From Staphylotrichum longicolle (lineage: Eukaryota > Ascomycota > Sordariomycetes > Sordariales > Chaetomiaceae): DNA of 64,000 nt. Shown piece by piece: positions 24,164 to 34,524 of the stretch; the stretch's first letter is position 1; each line of letters starts with the position of its first letter. A program made the position numbers and the translations under genes. The notes under the pieces were generated by a model. The model saw only the letters and a program-made list of their open reading frames with translations, ran no database searches and was not told the origin of the DNA. The stretch is taken from positions 6,324,001-6,388,000 of the forward strand of contig JAHCVI010000001.1 in the NCBI GenBank assembly GCA_019096155.1. Reading direction: 5' to 3'.

Positions 24164-25440
24164 TCAGCTGCTATCCCACAACCTTCTTAGTCCCGTCAAC
24201 GCTATCAACAGCGCCTCGTCCGTCCTGATCCCTCTCGTGCCCTGGTTCGGCAGCACGTTGACCCAGTTGTCAAACAGCTCCTTGGTCCGCGCTCCCGCGA
24301 TGCCCATCTCACCCAGGGCCTCGTCGTTCATGGCCGCATATTCCAGGCCCCGCGGCCCGCCAAAGACGACCAGCAGGTGGTTGAAGTTGGCCTGGTCATA
24401 GCTAGGGAAGGCTTTGGAGAGGGGTACACCGCGCTCCGACGTGCCGATGCTCAGGTCGTAGCCGTCTGGATAGGGGCTCTCGGTGAGAACGTTGGAGAGG
24501 GACGAGGACTTGCGCACGCTAAAGCCCCAGAAGTAGCCGGCCTGCGTCCTAGGTGCCGTGGGGTGCACGGGCTCGGGGGTGCCGTGGGGGTCATCGGGCA
24601 TCTTAAGCGTGACCCGGGTCTTGGGCGGAATCGACTCCTTGATCGTGACGGTTTGCGGCATGCCGATGTCCACCACCGTGCTGGAGTCTGTCAACAACGA
24701 CTCCAATACCCCTGAAAGTCTGGGAAAACTTACCCCTTTCCTCCCTTTGGCGGCGCCTCCAGCGTCATCCCTTCCCGGTACGGCAGCCACTCGTCCTTGT
24801 GTGGGTGGTGCGGCATGTCGAGACTCGGAAGCAGGCCCTGGGACCTCAAGTTTGGATGCAAGGGGAACAGCACCTTGCGCATAAAAGGGGGCGTCTCCAA
24901 GTACGTTAGGAGGTGCTCCATGAAGTGCGCCGGGTCCACGTCACCCGTGTAGGCATCTGGGTCGGCATTGGTGATGCGCTTATCCGCGGGGCTGTCATCG
25001 TAGATGACGACTTCGTCGACAGAGAAGATGGCCAAGGCCCGCGCGATACAACCAACATTGGTTGTCCGTTGCTCGCGTGTCACGCAGCTGCCAGATGATT
25101 AGTCCATGGGATCGTGGAGAGCCGTGGGTGACAGAGTGTTACTTTGTGATGAGGCTGGTGGGCACAGCAATGGAGACGGTCCATTCCCTGGGCACAGTCG
25201 GCCTGAACCTTGCCTGGCCCTTGAAGGCCTGCGCACTGCCGTCATCCTCGGTGTCGAGGCGGCGTTTCTGCAGGTTGTGTCAGCCATTGTTGTTTGATGT
25301 CACGCATGATTTGCATCTCTCGAGTGGTTGTGGTTTTGCGATGCGATCCTTGTCCCTCTTTCTCTTTCTCGGGTTTCCTGGGGCCAACAGGGGAGTTTTT
25401 GGGAACTCACTTTTGACTGGTGCTCATACGAGGGCGGCAT
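24164..25440 (-). CDS. SPOUT-superfamily RNA methyltransferase (C9orf114/SPOUT1 type)
   Basis: Predicted RNA methyltransferase of the SPOUT1/C9orf114 (CENP-32) family. Four exons, on the minus strand: 25440-25411 (MPPSYEHQSK), 25267-25143 (KRRLDTEDDG...WTVSIAVPTSLIT), 25087-24734 (VGCIARALAIFSVDEVVIYDD...HPNLRSQGLLPSLDMPHH...WLPYREGMTL) and 24687-24164. The last exon carries the OB-like insert region VTIKESIPPKTRVTLKMP, then the knotted SAM-binding part FSVRKSSSLSNVLTESPYPDGYDLSIGTSERG...LLVVFGGPRGLE. Introns 1-2 show GTGAGT and GTAACA donors and ACTAAT before the second acceptor. At exon 3/4 the phase is off by one. The donor follows a GGGG run (24733-24736); with three Gs the junction would read GGK-D-SSTVVDIG in frame. 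The C-terminus TDEALLIALTGL matches the family's final helix. Confidence 0.87.
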
Positions 25441-25763
25441 AGTGACAAACTGTGCAAAACCGAAGCAGAGGGGTATCGACAATGAATCAATGGGACGGGT
25501 CCATGAGTTTGGGGCACTTGATGGCACTTGATAGCCCTCCGAAGTTTTGGCTGGGCCTGGCAGTGGCAGAATTTCACCAAAAACTTGACCGCTTTGAATA
25601 TGTTGACAGGGGTCTGCCGACCAGCATCCCTAACCCCGGACCTTATCTGTCGATCTGGCCAGCTATCAACGCCGCCATTGCTGTGTCCCAGTGCCATCGC
25701 TGACAATTGCGATCGCACCTTCAACGAACTGTCCATCGCAAACACACATTCTACAACTTCACC
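25441..25763. other. shared divergent promoter, 323 bases
   Basis: Non-coding spacer between the start codons of the SPOUT methyltransferase (-) and the thioredoxin (+). Short enough that the two genes probably share promoter sequence. No specific site recognised. Confidence 0.6.
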
Positions 25764-26534
25764 ATGCCAACCAGCATCGGATCACCAGCGCAATGGCGCC
25801 AAACCCTCAGCTCCCATGCCGTCGTCATTGCTGACTGTAAGCCAGCCCCTCTTCTAACCCTCCAAATCCAGCATCACCATATCTAACCTCCCCTTTCAGT
25901 CTACGCCGACTGGTGCGGCCCCTGCAAGATGATCGCGCCGACCTTCGAGTCGCTGGCCACCAAGTACGCCAAGCCCAACAAGATCGCCTTCGTCAAGGTG
26001 GACGTGGACGCGCAGGGCGAGGTCGCCCAGCAGTACGGCGTGCGCTCCATGCCCACCTTCCTCGTGCTGCGCAACGGCTCCGTCATCGAGACCATCAGCG
26101 GCGCCAACCCGCCCGCGCTGATCGCTGCGGTTGAGAAGGCCGTCAAGCTGGCCGGCGTTGGCGGTGGCGGGAGCACGTTTTCGGGCGCGGGGAATAGGCT
26201 GGGCGGCGCGGGCGTTGGGAGGGGGAGCGCGTCGGTGGCGCGGCCGGCGGCCTGGGGGAGGTGGGATCTGAAGGGGTTTGTGGAGGCGGTGATTGCGTTT
26301 ATTGGGTTGTACTTGTACTCGTTGATCTCGGTGGGTACCTGTCTTTGCTTTGAGGGTCTGAGGATCCAAGGCGCTGACCTGCGGCAGCTCGATCCGTACA
26401 AGGCGGCGGAGAATTCGCCGTTCAACAAGAACAACCGCCCACAGACGACGCACGCAGGGGGCGGAACGAGGCTGGGAGGGGCCGGAGGGGGACGCCCTGC
26501 GTTCAAGACGATGGCGGATCTGGGCAGTGGGTGA
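25764..26534 (+). CDS. thioredoxin with C-terminal hydrophobic tail
   Basis: Disulfide oxidoreductase. Exon 1 (25764-25836) and exon 2 (from 25900) join across a 63-base intron to give IADFYADWCGPCKMIAP, with active-site C30-G-P-C33. The thioredoxin fold continues through VKVDVDAQGEVAQQYGVRSMPTFLVLRNG, including the cis-proline. After residue ~110 a Gly-rich linker leads to a hydrophobic stretch, FVEAVIAFIGLYLYSLIS, and a hydrophilic end. This suggests membrane anchoring near the C-terminus (inference). A second likely intron at 26331-26387 (GTGGGT...GCTGAC...CAG, 57 bases) has a length divisible by three and no stop. The protein is therefore 216 residues if it is spliced and 235 if it is kept. 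Splicing gives SLISLDPYKAAENSPF, which reads more naturally. Confidence 0.9.
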
Positions 26535-26879
26535 AGGAGATTTGGGAGGAGGGGGCAGGAGGGTTGTGGTTTGGGAAGCTCGGAGTTAGGGGCGTTTTGG
26601 GAGGGGGCATGGGAGGTTTACTATGGCGCTTTATCACAACACATCAACAACAACACACACACACTTTGACTACTGGACATCCACTCGTGGTATTTTTGAA
26701 CATGCCCAGTCCCGTATCTTGTCGGAGTGTTGCCACTGCAGGGGGGTTCTGTCACGTGCAGGGATCTTGATGCGATCTCGACTCTGAACTGTCAAGCTCG
26801 GACCCGGCGAAACTCTTTCTGAGGTCTTGACTTTTCCCACTGCAGTTTCTGCAGCACCACACCAACAGCAGCAGAAACG
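26535..26879. other. intergenic
   Basis: 345 bases between the thioredoxin gene and rsm22; contains CA-rich tracts and TTTT runs, no gene. Confidence 0.6.
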
Positions 26880-29415
26880 ATGATGTCGGCCGGGAAATTG
26901 CAGAACCGGTGCCCAGGGTGCCGCGCTCAGCTCCTGAGCTTCTACGACGCTCTTTTGCTGCCGCGCAGCAGGCCGACAACCCAACCGTTTCTGCGCCGGC
27001 GCATCCAAGCGCCTTCAGTGGTCCCGGCAACCGCTGCAGCCCGTCCCTGGAGGTCAAATTCCATCAGACAATTCTCGACAAGCAACACCGTCCGGCAGGA
27101 GCCGACACACACACAAGAAAGCAACTCGCCCGAGCCGCCAAGCGCTGCCGTGCCGCCGACCCCAGAGGACATCGAGACCATTGTGCGCCAGGCGCGACAG
27201 ACCTTCGGCACCACCTTACCTGCGGACTACCTCACCCCCGAGGAATACAAGGTCTACGAGAGGTTATACGGGCCGCCATTACGCGAGACGCGGCCCGAGG
27301 ACGTTGGCATCACTTCGAGTCAGATCGAGCGCGATGGCTACGAGGGGCAGAATGTCCTCTTGAGAGAAACCGAAAACGGCGAGCTCGAGGAGGTCGAGTA
27401 CACCTTTGACCGCTCCACGGCGATGGGCGCGGAAGAAGTGCAAGAACTGGATGCTGTGGAGGATGCGGAGGCGATTGAGGCCCTCCAGGCAGCCGGCGTG
27501 CTCTCGCCGCTCACCGAGGCGCAGGTCGAGTACCTCGACGTGACGGCCAACAACCAGCGCGAGTACAATGCGCTCATGAAGCTGCAGCGCGACTTCGAGG
27601 CCGCCTCGCTGCTGCCGGCCGAGGAGATTCACGAAGAAGAAAACATCATCGAGGAGGACGAGCCGCGCGAGGAAGACGAGATCGACGAGGACGAAGGCGA
27701 GCCGGATGCGACCTTCCTCGAGGACTACGAACCCGGCACGCGGGTGCACGAGCATACCAGGATGGGCCAGTTCAAGACCAGTCCCAGCACGGTGCAGCTT
27801 CCCAAGTTGACATTTGTCGAGCCCATCACGGCCCTGCTGAGCAGATCCGACACATCACACATCAGGGAAGCGGCCGAGCGCGTCTTGGGCGGTCCGGGCC
27901 TGCCCTACGGTCCGGGAACGCCAAAGTCCAAGTCCAACTTCCCGCAAAAAGGTATTGCGATGGAGGCCGGGCATCACCGGTTGCCTCCCATCGAGGCCGA
28001 TGCCTATCTCGCCACTGTGCTCCCGGGCTTGTATGCGACGGCCACCAGCGTCCTGGTCGAGGTGCGGAAGCGCCTGGGTGAGGAGTGGCTGAAGGGGCTC
28101 TTGACGAATGGGACCGGCCCTCGCGTGCTCGATGTGGGTGCTGGCGGTGCTGGACTGGCGGCGTGGCAGGATGTTTTGCAAGCCAGCTGGGAAGTGCTCC
28201 AGGAGAAGGGCGAGGTCAAGGGCAAAGAGCCTCTCGGGAAGAAGACGGTCGTTGTAGGGTCCGAGAACCTGCGGCAGCGCGTCTCCGGTTTCTCGACAAC
28301 ACCACGTTCCTCCCCGCCTGCCCGATTACATCCACTCCATCGAGGGCGCCGAGCGAAAGCTCGACTCGGGCGGTGGCCCTGCGCCGCGCAAGGTCTTTGA
28401 TGTCATCATCGCCTCCCACATGCTGATGCCGCTGGAGAAGGAGTACAAGCGCAAAGAGCTGCTGGACAACCTCTGGAGCATGCTCTCGCCGGAAGGCGGT
28501 GTGCTCATCGTTCTGGAGAAGGGACACCCGCGCGGGTTCGAGGCGGTGGCCAATGTACGCCAGCGGATCCTCGACGAGTTCATCATCCCGCCTACGCCAC
28601 AGGCGCCGAGCGAGGAGATCCAGGCGGACGCGCCCCGCGTGCGCGAGCCCGGCATGATCATCGCGCCGTGCACCAACCACACCAAGTGCCCGATGTACCA
28701 CACGCCCGGCCTCAGCCAAGGCCGCAAGGACTTCTGCCACTTCAGCCAGCGCTTCATCCGCCCGCCGTTTCTTCAGAAGGTGCTCGGCGCCACGCACCGC
28801 AGCCACGAAGACATCAAGTTCAGCTACATTGCGGTGCGCAGGGGCGTTCGGCCCGACGCGGCGGGCGCCTTCGTGCAGGGCAAGGACGCGGCTGACAAGG
28901 CGTTTGCGGGCTACGAGGACGCCGAAGGGGCCGCGGCGCCGCACCCGCTCTCCCTGCCGCGCAACATCCTCCACCCCCTAAAACGGCGCGGCCACGTCAC
29001 GCTCGACCTGTGCACGCCGGCGGGCGACATCGAGAGATGGGTGGTGCCCAAGTCCTTCTCCAAGCAGGCGTACCACGACGCGCGCAAGGCCGTGTGGGGC
29101 GACCTATGGGCGCTCGGGGCCAAGACGCGCACCGTCCGCAAGGTCCGGCTTGGCAAGGGCGGCGTCGACCCGGGCGATGGTGGCGTCCGGTCCCGGGCGG
29201 CGGCGGCGTCGAACAAGAAGAGGCCCAAGGTCGTGGACGTCAATGTGCACCCCCAGCTCGGCGTGGTTGGCACGAGGGAGAGGGGCCGGGCGCCGGCGGA
29301 GAGGAGGACCAAGGGCGGCAGGAAGGTCAAGATTGATGACTTGCTCGAGATGGGCATTGACGAGATTGAGGATCCCGAGGACAGAGAGGATGCCGAGTTC
29401 CTGCGGCGGAAATAG
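26880..29415 (+). CDS. rsm22: mitochondrial small-subunit ribosome assembly factor RSM22 (METTL17 family), two frame breaks
   Basis: Methyltransferase-like factor needed for mitoribosome small-subunit assembly, located in the mitochondrion. Adding two bases gives one 845-residue frame. The N-terminus is Arg-rich with a presequence-like RRRIQAP...AARPWRSNSIRQFSTSNTVRQE. A long acidic segment follows (about residues 255-285), then the Rossmann-type motif VLDVGAGGAGLAAW. The family's Fe-S cysteine set is present: C598 and C604 (PCTNHTKCPMYH), C620 (DFCHFSQRF) and C712 (TLDLCTP), followed by WGDLW. Breaks occur at 28285-28286 (one missing C before GGTTTCTCGAC) and 28312-28315 (one missing C in a C run). 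Between them the third frame reads FLDNTTFLP, and after them LPDYIHSIEGAERKLDSG. Both are homopolymer positions, so error is likelier than inactivation. The start could also be the next ATG at 26883. Confidence 0.9.
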
Positions 29416-30333
29416 ATTGGAACCGGGCTGGATGGGTACTGTAACTGTGTAACTGTGTAAATGTAGTGTACAATATGGGTGTAAAACAACAGCATTCTCT
29501 CTGGACAAGTCGAAACACATAATCTGTACAATACAATGCGAGACCAAAACAGACCAGACCACCACGAACGAGCAGTGGTGAAGCTTTCGACACGCAGCCC
29601 CCAACGCCTCTCCTCGCACTGCTCCCCTGGAATGGAAGGTGGCTGCAAAGGTCGTCGGCAGACAAGCCCTCGCCATGCCTCTTCAGGCCTACGCCGGCTG
29701 GGCTTGCAGTGAGTCGGCGAACCGGCTGCCCTCCTGCGAGGCATCGGCAGTTTTAGCAATCTCTTGCAGGCCAAGCTCCGTCCTTGCATGTGCGTCCCCT
29801 GTCGGAGGCCGGGGTTGCCAGAGGAGAGGGGGTGGCACTGGGGGAGGGGAAACCGCTGAGGAGGAACGAGGGAGGCGCTGTGGTGCTGTGGGTGTGGGTG
29901 CTGTACTGTGTAAGACGGAGCAACGATTCGCCAACAAAACCCCCCTTTTCATGCACAAATCCTGACGCACCGTGACAAAGCCGTTGACAGCTTTGATACG
30001 CTGCTTGATAAGTTGAGTCGTTGAGTCCAGCGTTTCGTGTGGTTCCTGTGTGCAACCGCACAGACCTCTCCTCTTTTCCCTTTTGTTTCTCTTGTCAAAT
30101 TGCACAGGCTGACAGGTCCCGGCAATTGCCCCAGAAATTCAGACACCCCACTGCAGCTCTGCCGGGCCCGAAAAGCGCCAAGCCCTGCGACATGCAACCC
30201 TGGGCGCGGCCTCTGCCGCTGCGGGGCGGGCTCTCGTGGGAGACCATTCGACCCCGATCTCGGTTCGATCCCTGGCAGCCTGGCCTGGACCTCGTTGAGT
30301 TCCTGCCCCGGACCACCTCCACACAACGAGGCA

Positions 30334-30345
30334 GCTAACGTTAGC
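30334..30345. promoter_or_regulatory. 12-base perfect palindrome, possible regulatory site
   Basis: GCTAACGTTAGC is fully self-complementary and lies about 465 bases upstream of the lipB start. A related core TAACGTTA occurs at 33585-33592. Dimeric-factor binding is only a possibility; no known factor is assigned. Confidence 0.25.
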
Positions 30346-30771
30346 GCAGGTTTTGACGGGCTTGTCCTCGTGGCTCCACCGCGCGCAAAAAAGCATGGGG
30401 CGGGACGGAGCAGAGCACGGGCCTCGGAGCTAGTTGATTTCAACAAGAAACAAGCAACAACAAGCAGCCATCAATCATCATCAACGAGGGGCCAGCGCCA
30501 GCACGCCGGGATTGATGAGGTAATTTGAGACAAGGCAGGGCTGGGAACGGGGATTTGATGTGATTGCTGTGTTGTGCATCTCCGGCAGTTCTCCAACCCC
30601 AACCCAACGAACCAAGGCCGATTCAAGGCCAAAACAAGGCCAATCCAAGATCAACCCAAAGACCAACCCGAGGTCACTGCCGAAGCCCGGAACCCTCCCG
30701 GCACTCCACCCCCGGTTCAGCTCACGCCCCCGGTTCCCGAGCCGGTAAACACTCCCGTTCTTGCACGGGAC

Positions 30772-30806
30772 GCACACACACACACACAGACACACGCACA
30801 CACAAG
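30772..30806. repeat. CA-rich microsatellite upstream of lipB
   Basis: Imperfect (CA)n tract ending five bases before the lipB ATG, so it probably lies in the 5' UTR. Confidence 0.8.
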
Positions 30807-30810
30807 CACG

Positions 30811-31956
30811 ATGGCCAGTCTCCGCCGTCCACTCCGGCACCTGCACCTGCCGAGCATCCACCCGCACTACATCCCATACAGCCTCGCCAGCCGTGTGCAA
30901 GAGCATTTTCGTCGCGAGCACCTCGACTTCAAGGACATCAGCAGCAGCCCCACAGCGCCCTCCCACCAACCACTGCCACCACCACCACCACCAACCCTCA
31001 TCTCCTTCACCCCAGCCCCCATCTACACCCTCGGCAGGCGCCAGACCGCCCCGCTCACCCCCACCGAACTCGCCCGCCTCACCGCACCTCTGCGCATCCG
31101 AGCACCCCTGCGCGCTGGCGGCAGCGGCAGCGGTGCCAGCGGCAGCAGGCGAGAGGATGGAGACCCAACAAGAGCACCCGTGACCGTCCCCCCCAGCGTG
31201 CTGCACTCGCCGCGCGGCGGCCTGACGACCTACCACGGCCCCGGCCAGGTCGTGCTCTGGCCGGTGCTGGACCTCAAGTCGGCGCTGCACCGGCAGTTCA
31301 CGGTGAAGTGCTACGCCCGCCTGCTCGAGGACACGACCATCGCCACGCTGGCGGCCGTGTTTGGGCTCGAGGCGTTCACGACGGGCGATCCGGGGGTATG
31401 GGTGCGTCGGCGGCGGCAGCAACGGCGAGGAAAACATCCTCAGCCTGCGTCGGCCCCCTCGGAGGAGGATGTTGTTGTTGTTGATGGTGCCGAGGAAGAA
31501 GAAGAGATGGCAAAGATCGCCGCCCTCGGCGTCCACCTCCGCCGGCACGTCACCTCGCTCGGCACCGCCCTCAACCTGACCACCCCGCCGCCCACCGTCA
31601 CCGACGAGACGGTCAGTCCCTGGGCGCGCATCGTCGCGTGCGGGCTCGAGGGCCGCGGCGTGACCAGCGTGGCGGGGGAGGTCGGCCTCAAGCGGGCCGA
31701 CGCGCTGCTGCGCAAGTTCCAGGCGCCGCGGGCCACGCTGGGGCTCTTCCTCGAAGCGGACGTGGCGGGCATGAGGGAGGAGCTCGTCGCTGGGTACTGG
31801 GCCGAGGAGCTCAGCGGGCGGATCGGGGCGCAGGGCGTGGAGGAGGTGGGCGGGGAGGAGGCGGTGGAGTTGATGGAGCGGTTGGTGAGGGATGACGGGA
31901 CGGCGGAGGAGAAGGGGTACTTGGAGAGGGTGAGGGAGGAGGTGTGGTTGACGTGA
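30811..31956 (+). CDS. lipB: lipoate octanoyltransferase (LipB)
   Basis: Moves octanoyl from acyl carrier protein to lipoate-dependent enzyme subunits, the first step of mitochondrial lipoic acid synthesis. Single exon, 381 residues, from the ATG at 30811; the frame runs open upstream but is low-complexity. The LipB signature is present: SPRGGLTTYHGPGQVVLWPV (residues 133-152). Further on are catalytic K235 in KIAALGV and C277 in ACGL, the Lys/Cys pair of the family. Two features lengthen it relative to bacterial LipB (about 210-220 residues): a Pro/Gly/Ser-rich N-terminal half, and an insert between GVWV and KIAALG (residues 199-233) that is first very basic (RRRRQQRRGK) and then acidic (EEEEE). 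The N-terminus is basic and lacks acids for 30 residues, fitting mitochondrial import. Confidence 0.92.
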   Translation: MASLRRPLRHLHLPSIHPHYIPYSLASRVQEHFRREHLDFKDISSSPTAPSHQPLPPPPPPTLISFTPAPIYTLGRRQTAPLTPTELARLTAPLRIRAPLRAGGSGSGASGSRREDGDPTRAPVTVPPSVLHSPRGGLTTYHGPGQVVLWPVLDLKSALHRQFTVKCYARLLEDTTIATLAAVFGLEAFTTGDPGVWVRRRRQQRRGKHPQPASAPSEEDVVVVDGAEEEEEMAKIAALGVHLRRHVTSLGTALNLTTPPPTVTDETVSPWARIVACGLEGRGVTSVAGEVGLKRADALLRKFQAPRATLGLFLEADVAGMREELVAGYWAEELSGRIGAQGVEEVGGEEAVELMERLVRDDGTAEEKGYLERVREEVWLT

Positions 31957-33251
31957 TGTGACGGGGAGGTTGGAGGAAGTGAACGGCCAGAGTTTTGTCG
32001 AAGTGTATTGTAGATATATGTGTATAGATCTTGTGGACAAATCAGCATCAGCACCCACACGCGCGTGCATGTTTGGGTACAGAGAATAGACAACTGTTGG
32101 ACGGCACACGCATGATCATCATCTTCATTCCCCCTTTCCAACCTCTATGTCATGTGGCCCAAGCTCCGCACTCGTCCCATCTCCAGGTGTCAAGGGTACC
32201 GCACCCATCCCTCCCGAGCCCAGGTTTTCCCCCTGCTGCGGCGCAGCAAAAACAGCCAACCAGCCAACCTTGCCCGCAAACCTCATTCCTCCAGTGAGAT
32301 ATGTCTGTTCGTACTCGGCTCCGACATCGCCAACCACCCACCCTTGCCCCCGTCTCGAGAACGGAACTCTTGCCCTGCCAGGCTTCGGGGGTTTTTGTGG
32401 CCGTTCACGTTAGGTGATTGCCATCATTCATGATCATGCACACACACACACGCACACGCACGAACGCACGAACGCACGCACACGCAGACACAAACAACGC
32501 AAGCCTGTCGGTCGGTTCACACACCCACGCCGCTTTTTCTCTCTGCGCCCACGGCCCACGCATACACGCGCCCTGCATGTTTCAGCCTGACGCACCGCGT
32601 GCGCGCGGATTGCATGAACTAGCAGAAACAAAAAAGACCACCACCACCGCCGACAGCACCCAACCCACTGACACCGACAGACTGGGGATCCCAAACCCCT
32701 CCCTCCCCCCCTTTCCCCCCTCCCCTTGCTTCCCTGCATACCGGGCCTCTGCCCTGACCGGCTGCCTGACCGAGTGACTGGGTAAACCCGGCAAGCCGCA
32801 AAATGGGCAACCCAGAAAACCCCCCGGACACACCCCCCCTCCCGACCACAGCGAACCCAGGTGGTGGGAAAGGCAAAGGAGACTAACGTTCGTTTGAGGG
32901 CCGGTGGCTTGCGTCTAGTGCAGGGGGGCAAGAACTCGGGTTCGCAGGTTCGCAAATAGGCAGTGTTGATTTGGCATCTAATGAAAACCCCGAAAGGAAA
33001 AAAACAAAACCAACATTGAGCGAGTCTCGGGTCTCGAACCCAGTTCGATACGTCAATATTGCTCAGCCGCCTCGTATGTACATGTACATGTACCTCTGTC
33101 CCGTCCGTTCACACCATCACACAAACAAAACCCTCGGCACCTATTTTGACATCGTACTCAGTCTTGGTGCAAATACGGGCGGACGGCGTCATGTAACTGT
33201 TCGGTTGGTTGGGTAGACCAGACCGGCACACACCCAGCTGAGGACTGCTGG

Positions 33252-33284
<33 letters not shown>

Positions 33285-33290
33285 ACACAC
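33252..33290. repeat. (CA)n microsatellite
   Basis: About twelve uninterrupted CA units followed by CG-interrupted CA units, in non-coding sequence. Confidence 0.9.
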
Positions 33291-33928
33291 TGGCAGAAGG
33301 AGTAAAAAAGACACACAACGCAAACAGGCCAGGGGACCTCTGAGGGTTCAGTTCCGATAATTTCCAGTGGCACAAAACGGCCGAGATGCTGTAATTCCCA
33401 CTCCCCTTCCCTTCCCAACAATCACCCTCCCACAAGCCCTTGTCCTGCCCTGACCCGAGCCAATTACCTGCTCCATGTCCAGTCGATACAACACATGCAT
33501 GCCCATCGGTTGGCTGACCGCTCCTCTCCAAGCCGTCCGTCCAAACACAGCTCACCAGCCAGCCAACCAGCCAGCCAGCCGGGTTAACGTTAGCTAGTTT
33601 ATTGAACGCTCTCAATCTCCCTCACAGACACAGACAGGCACAGACGCAGAGCCGCCAACACGCCACACCATGCAGGGCACAACCAGCCACTCAGAAGAGG
33701 ATATCTCCTTAACCAGCCCATTTAACTATTGACTTTGACTCGCCAATTTTTCCTTCTGTCGAAAAACCTGCCTCTTCCTGCCGCCCCTCTTGCCCTGCCG
33801 CCTCTGTTCTGTTCTGTCCTGCTCGAAGGACGTTTCAAGCAAGCCACCACCCGCCGACCTCGGCCTCGCTCTCTCACACCACTTCCTCCCCCTCCTCCCC
33901 TCGACCCCTTTTTCTGAACCCCCCGGCC

Positions 33929-33947
33929 ACACACACACACACACACA
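33929..33947. repeat. (AC)9 microsatellite
   Basis: Perfect AC dinucleotide run in the same non-coding region as the 33252-33290 tract. Confidence 0.85.
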
Positions 33948-34524
33948 ACACGACCCCATCTCTTTCTGAAAATGCAGTATCAGAGGAAAACCCCCCAAGA
34001 GTAGGGGAAACCAAAATAAAAGCAATTGATACCAAAAAGTCAACCCATGATTCTCCATCCTAAACACCATGCACCATGAGAGTTGAGAAAGGAAAGGATA
34101 TGGAAGAAGAAGAAAAAGCGGCAAATACACAATTACCGCCATTGTGCCCGCCGCCGGGTATTCAAACCCAATGATGATGCCGTTGATGATGATGACGAAG
34201 CCCGAGAAGGGGCTCCCGTGCGTCGAATGCCCAGCCTGGTTCTGGACATCCTCATTAAGTCGGTCGTGAAAGCCGACATCAAGGGAACTTCGTGGCCAGT
34301 GTGTCGTGATAAGAGATGGTTGAGCTGAGTTGGGGAAAAAAAAATAACCCATTGACGGCGCAACGCCCAAAAGTCGGAAAAGTCATGATCCTTAAAGGGC
34401 TGGCGCTGTCCCTCCGACCGCAGCGCCGGTATTATGTCCTCCGATGCATGCCAAACTCGTGCCATTTCGCCCCAGTCGTCAATCTGATCCCCGGTTGGCA
34501 CAGCCAGCCCTCTTGCAACTCGGT

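Larger units (their letters stand above)
29416..30810. other. intergenic upstream of lipB
   Basis: 1.4 kb without a supportable gene. Holds the perfect 12-base palindrome GCTAACGTTAGC (30334-30345) and a CA-rich microsatellite (30772-30806) just before the lipB start. Confidence 0.55.
31957..34524. other. 2.6 kb intergenic between convergent genes
   Basis: 3' flanks of lipB (+) and the otubain gene (-). Carries several CA microsatellites (32437-32480, 33252-33290, 33929-33947) and a CCAG/CCAGC-repeat patch near 33555-33580. No gene seen. Confidence 0.55.

Noticed and set aside
32990..33075. Possible degenerate tRNA (GGGTCTCGAACCCAGTTCGATA)
   Set aside because: Resembles a T arm on its own, but no acceptor, D or anticodon stems could be paired around it.
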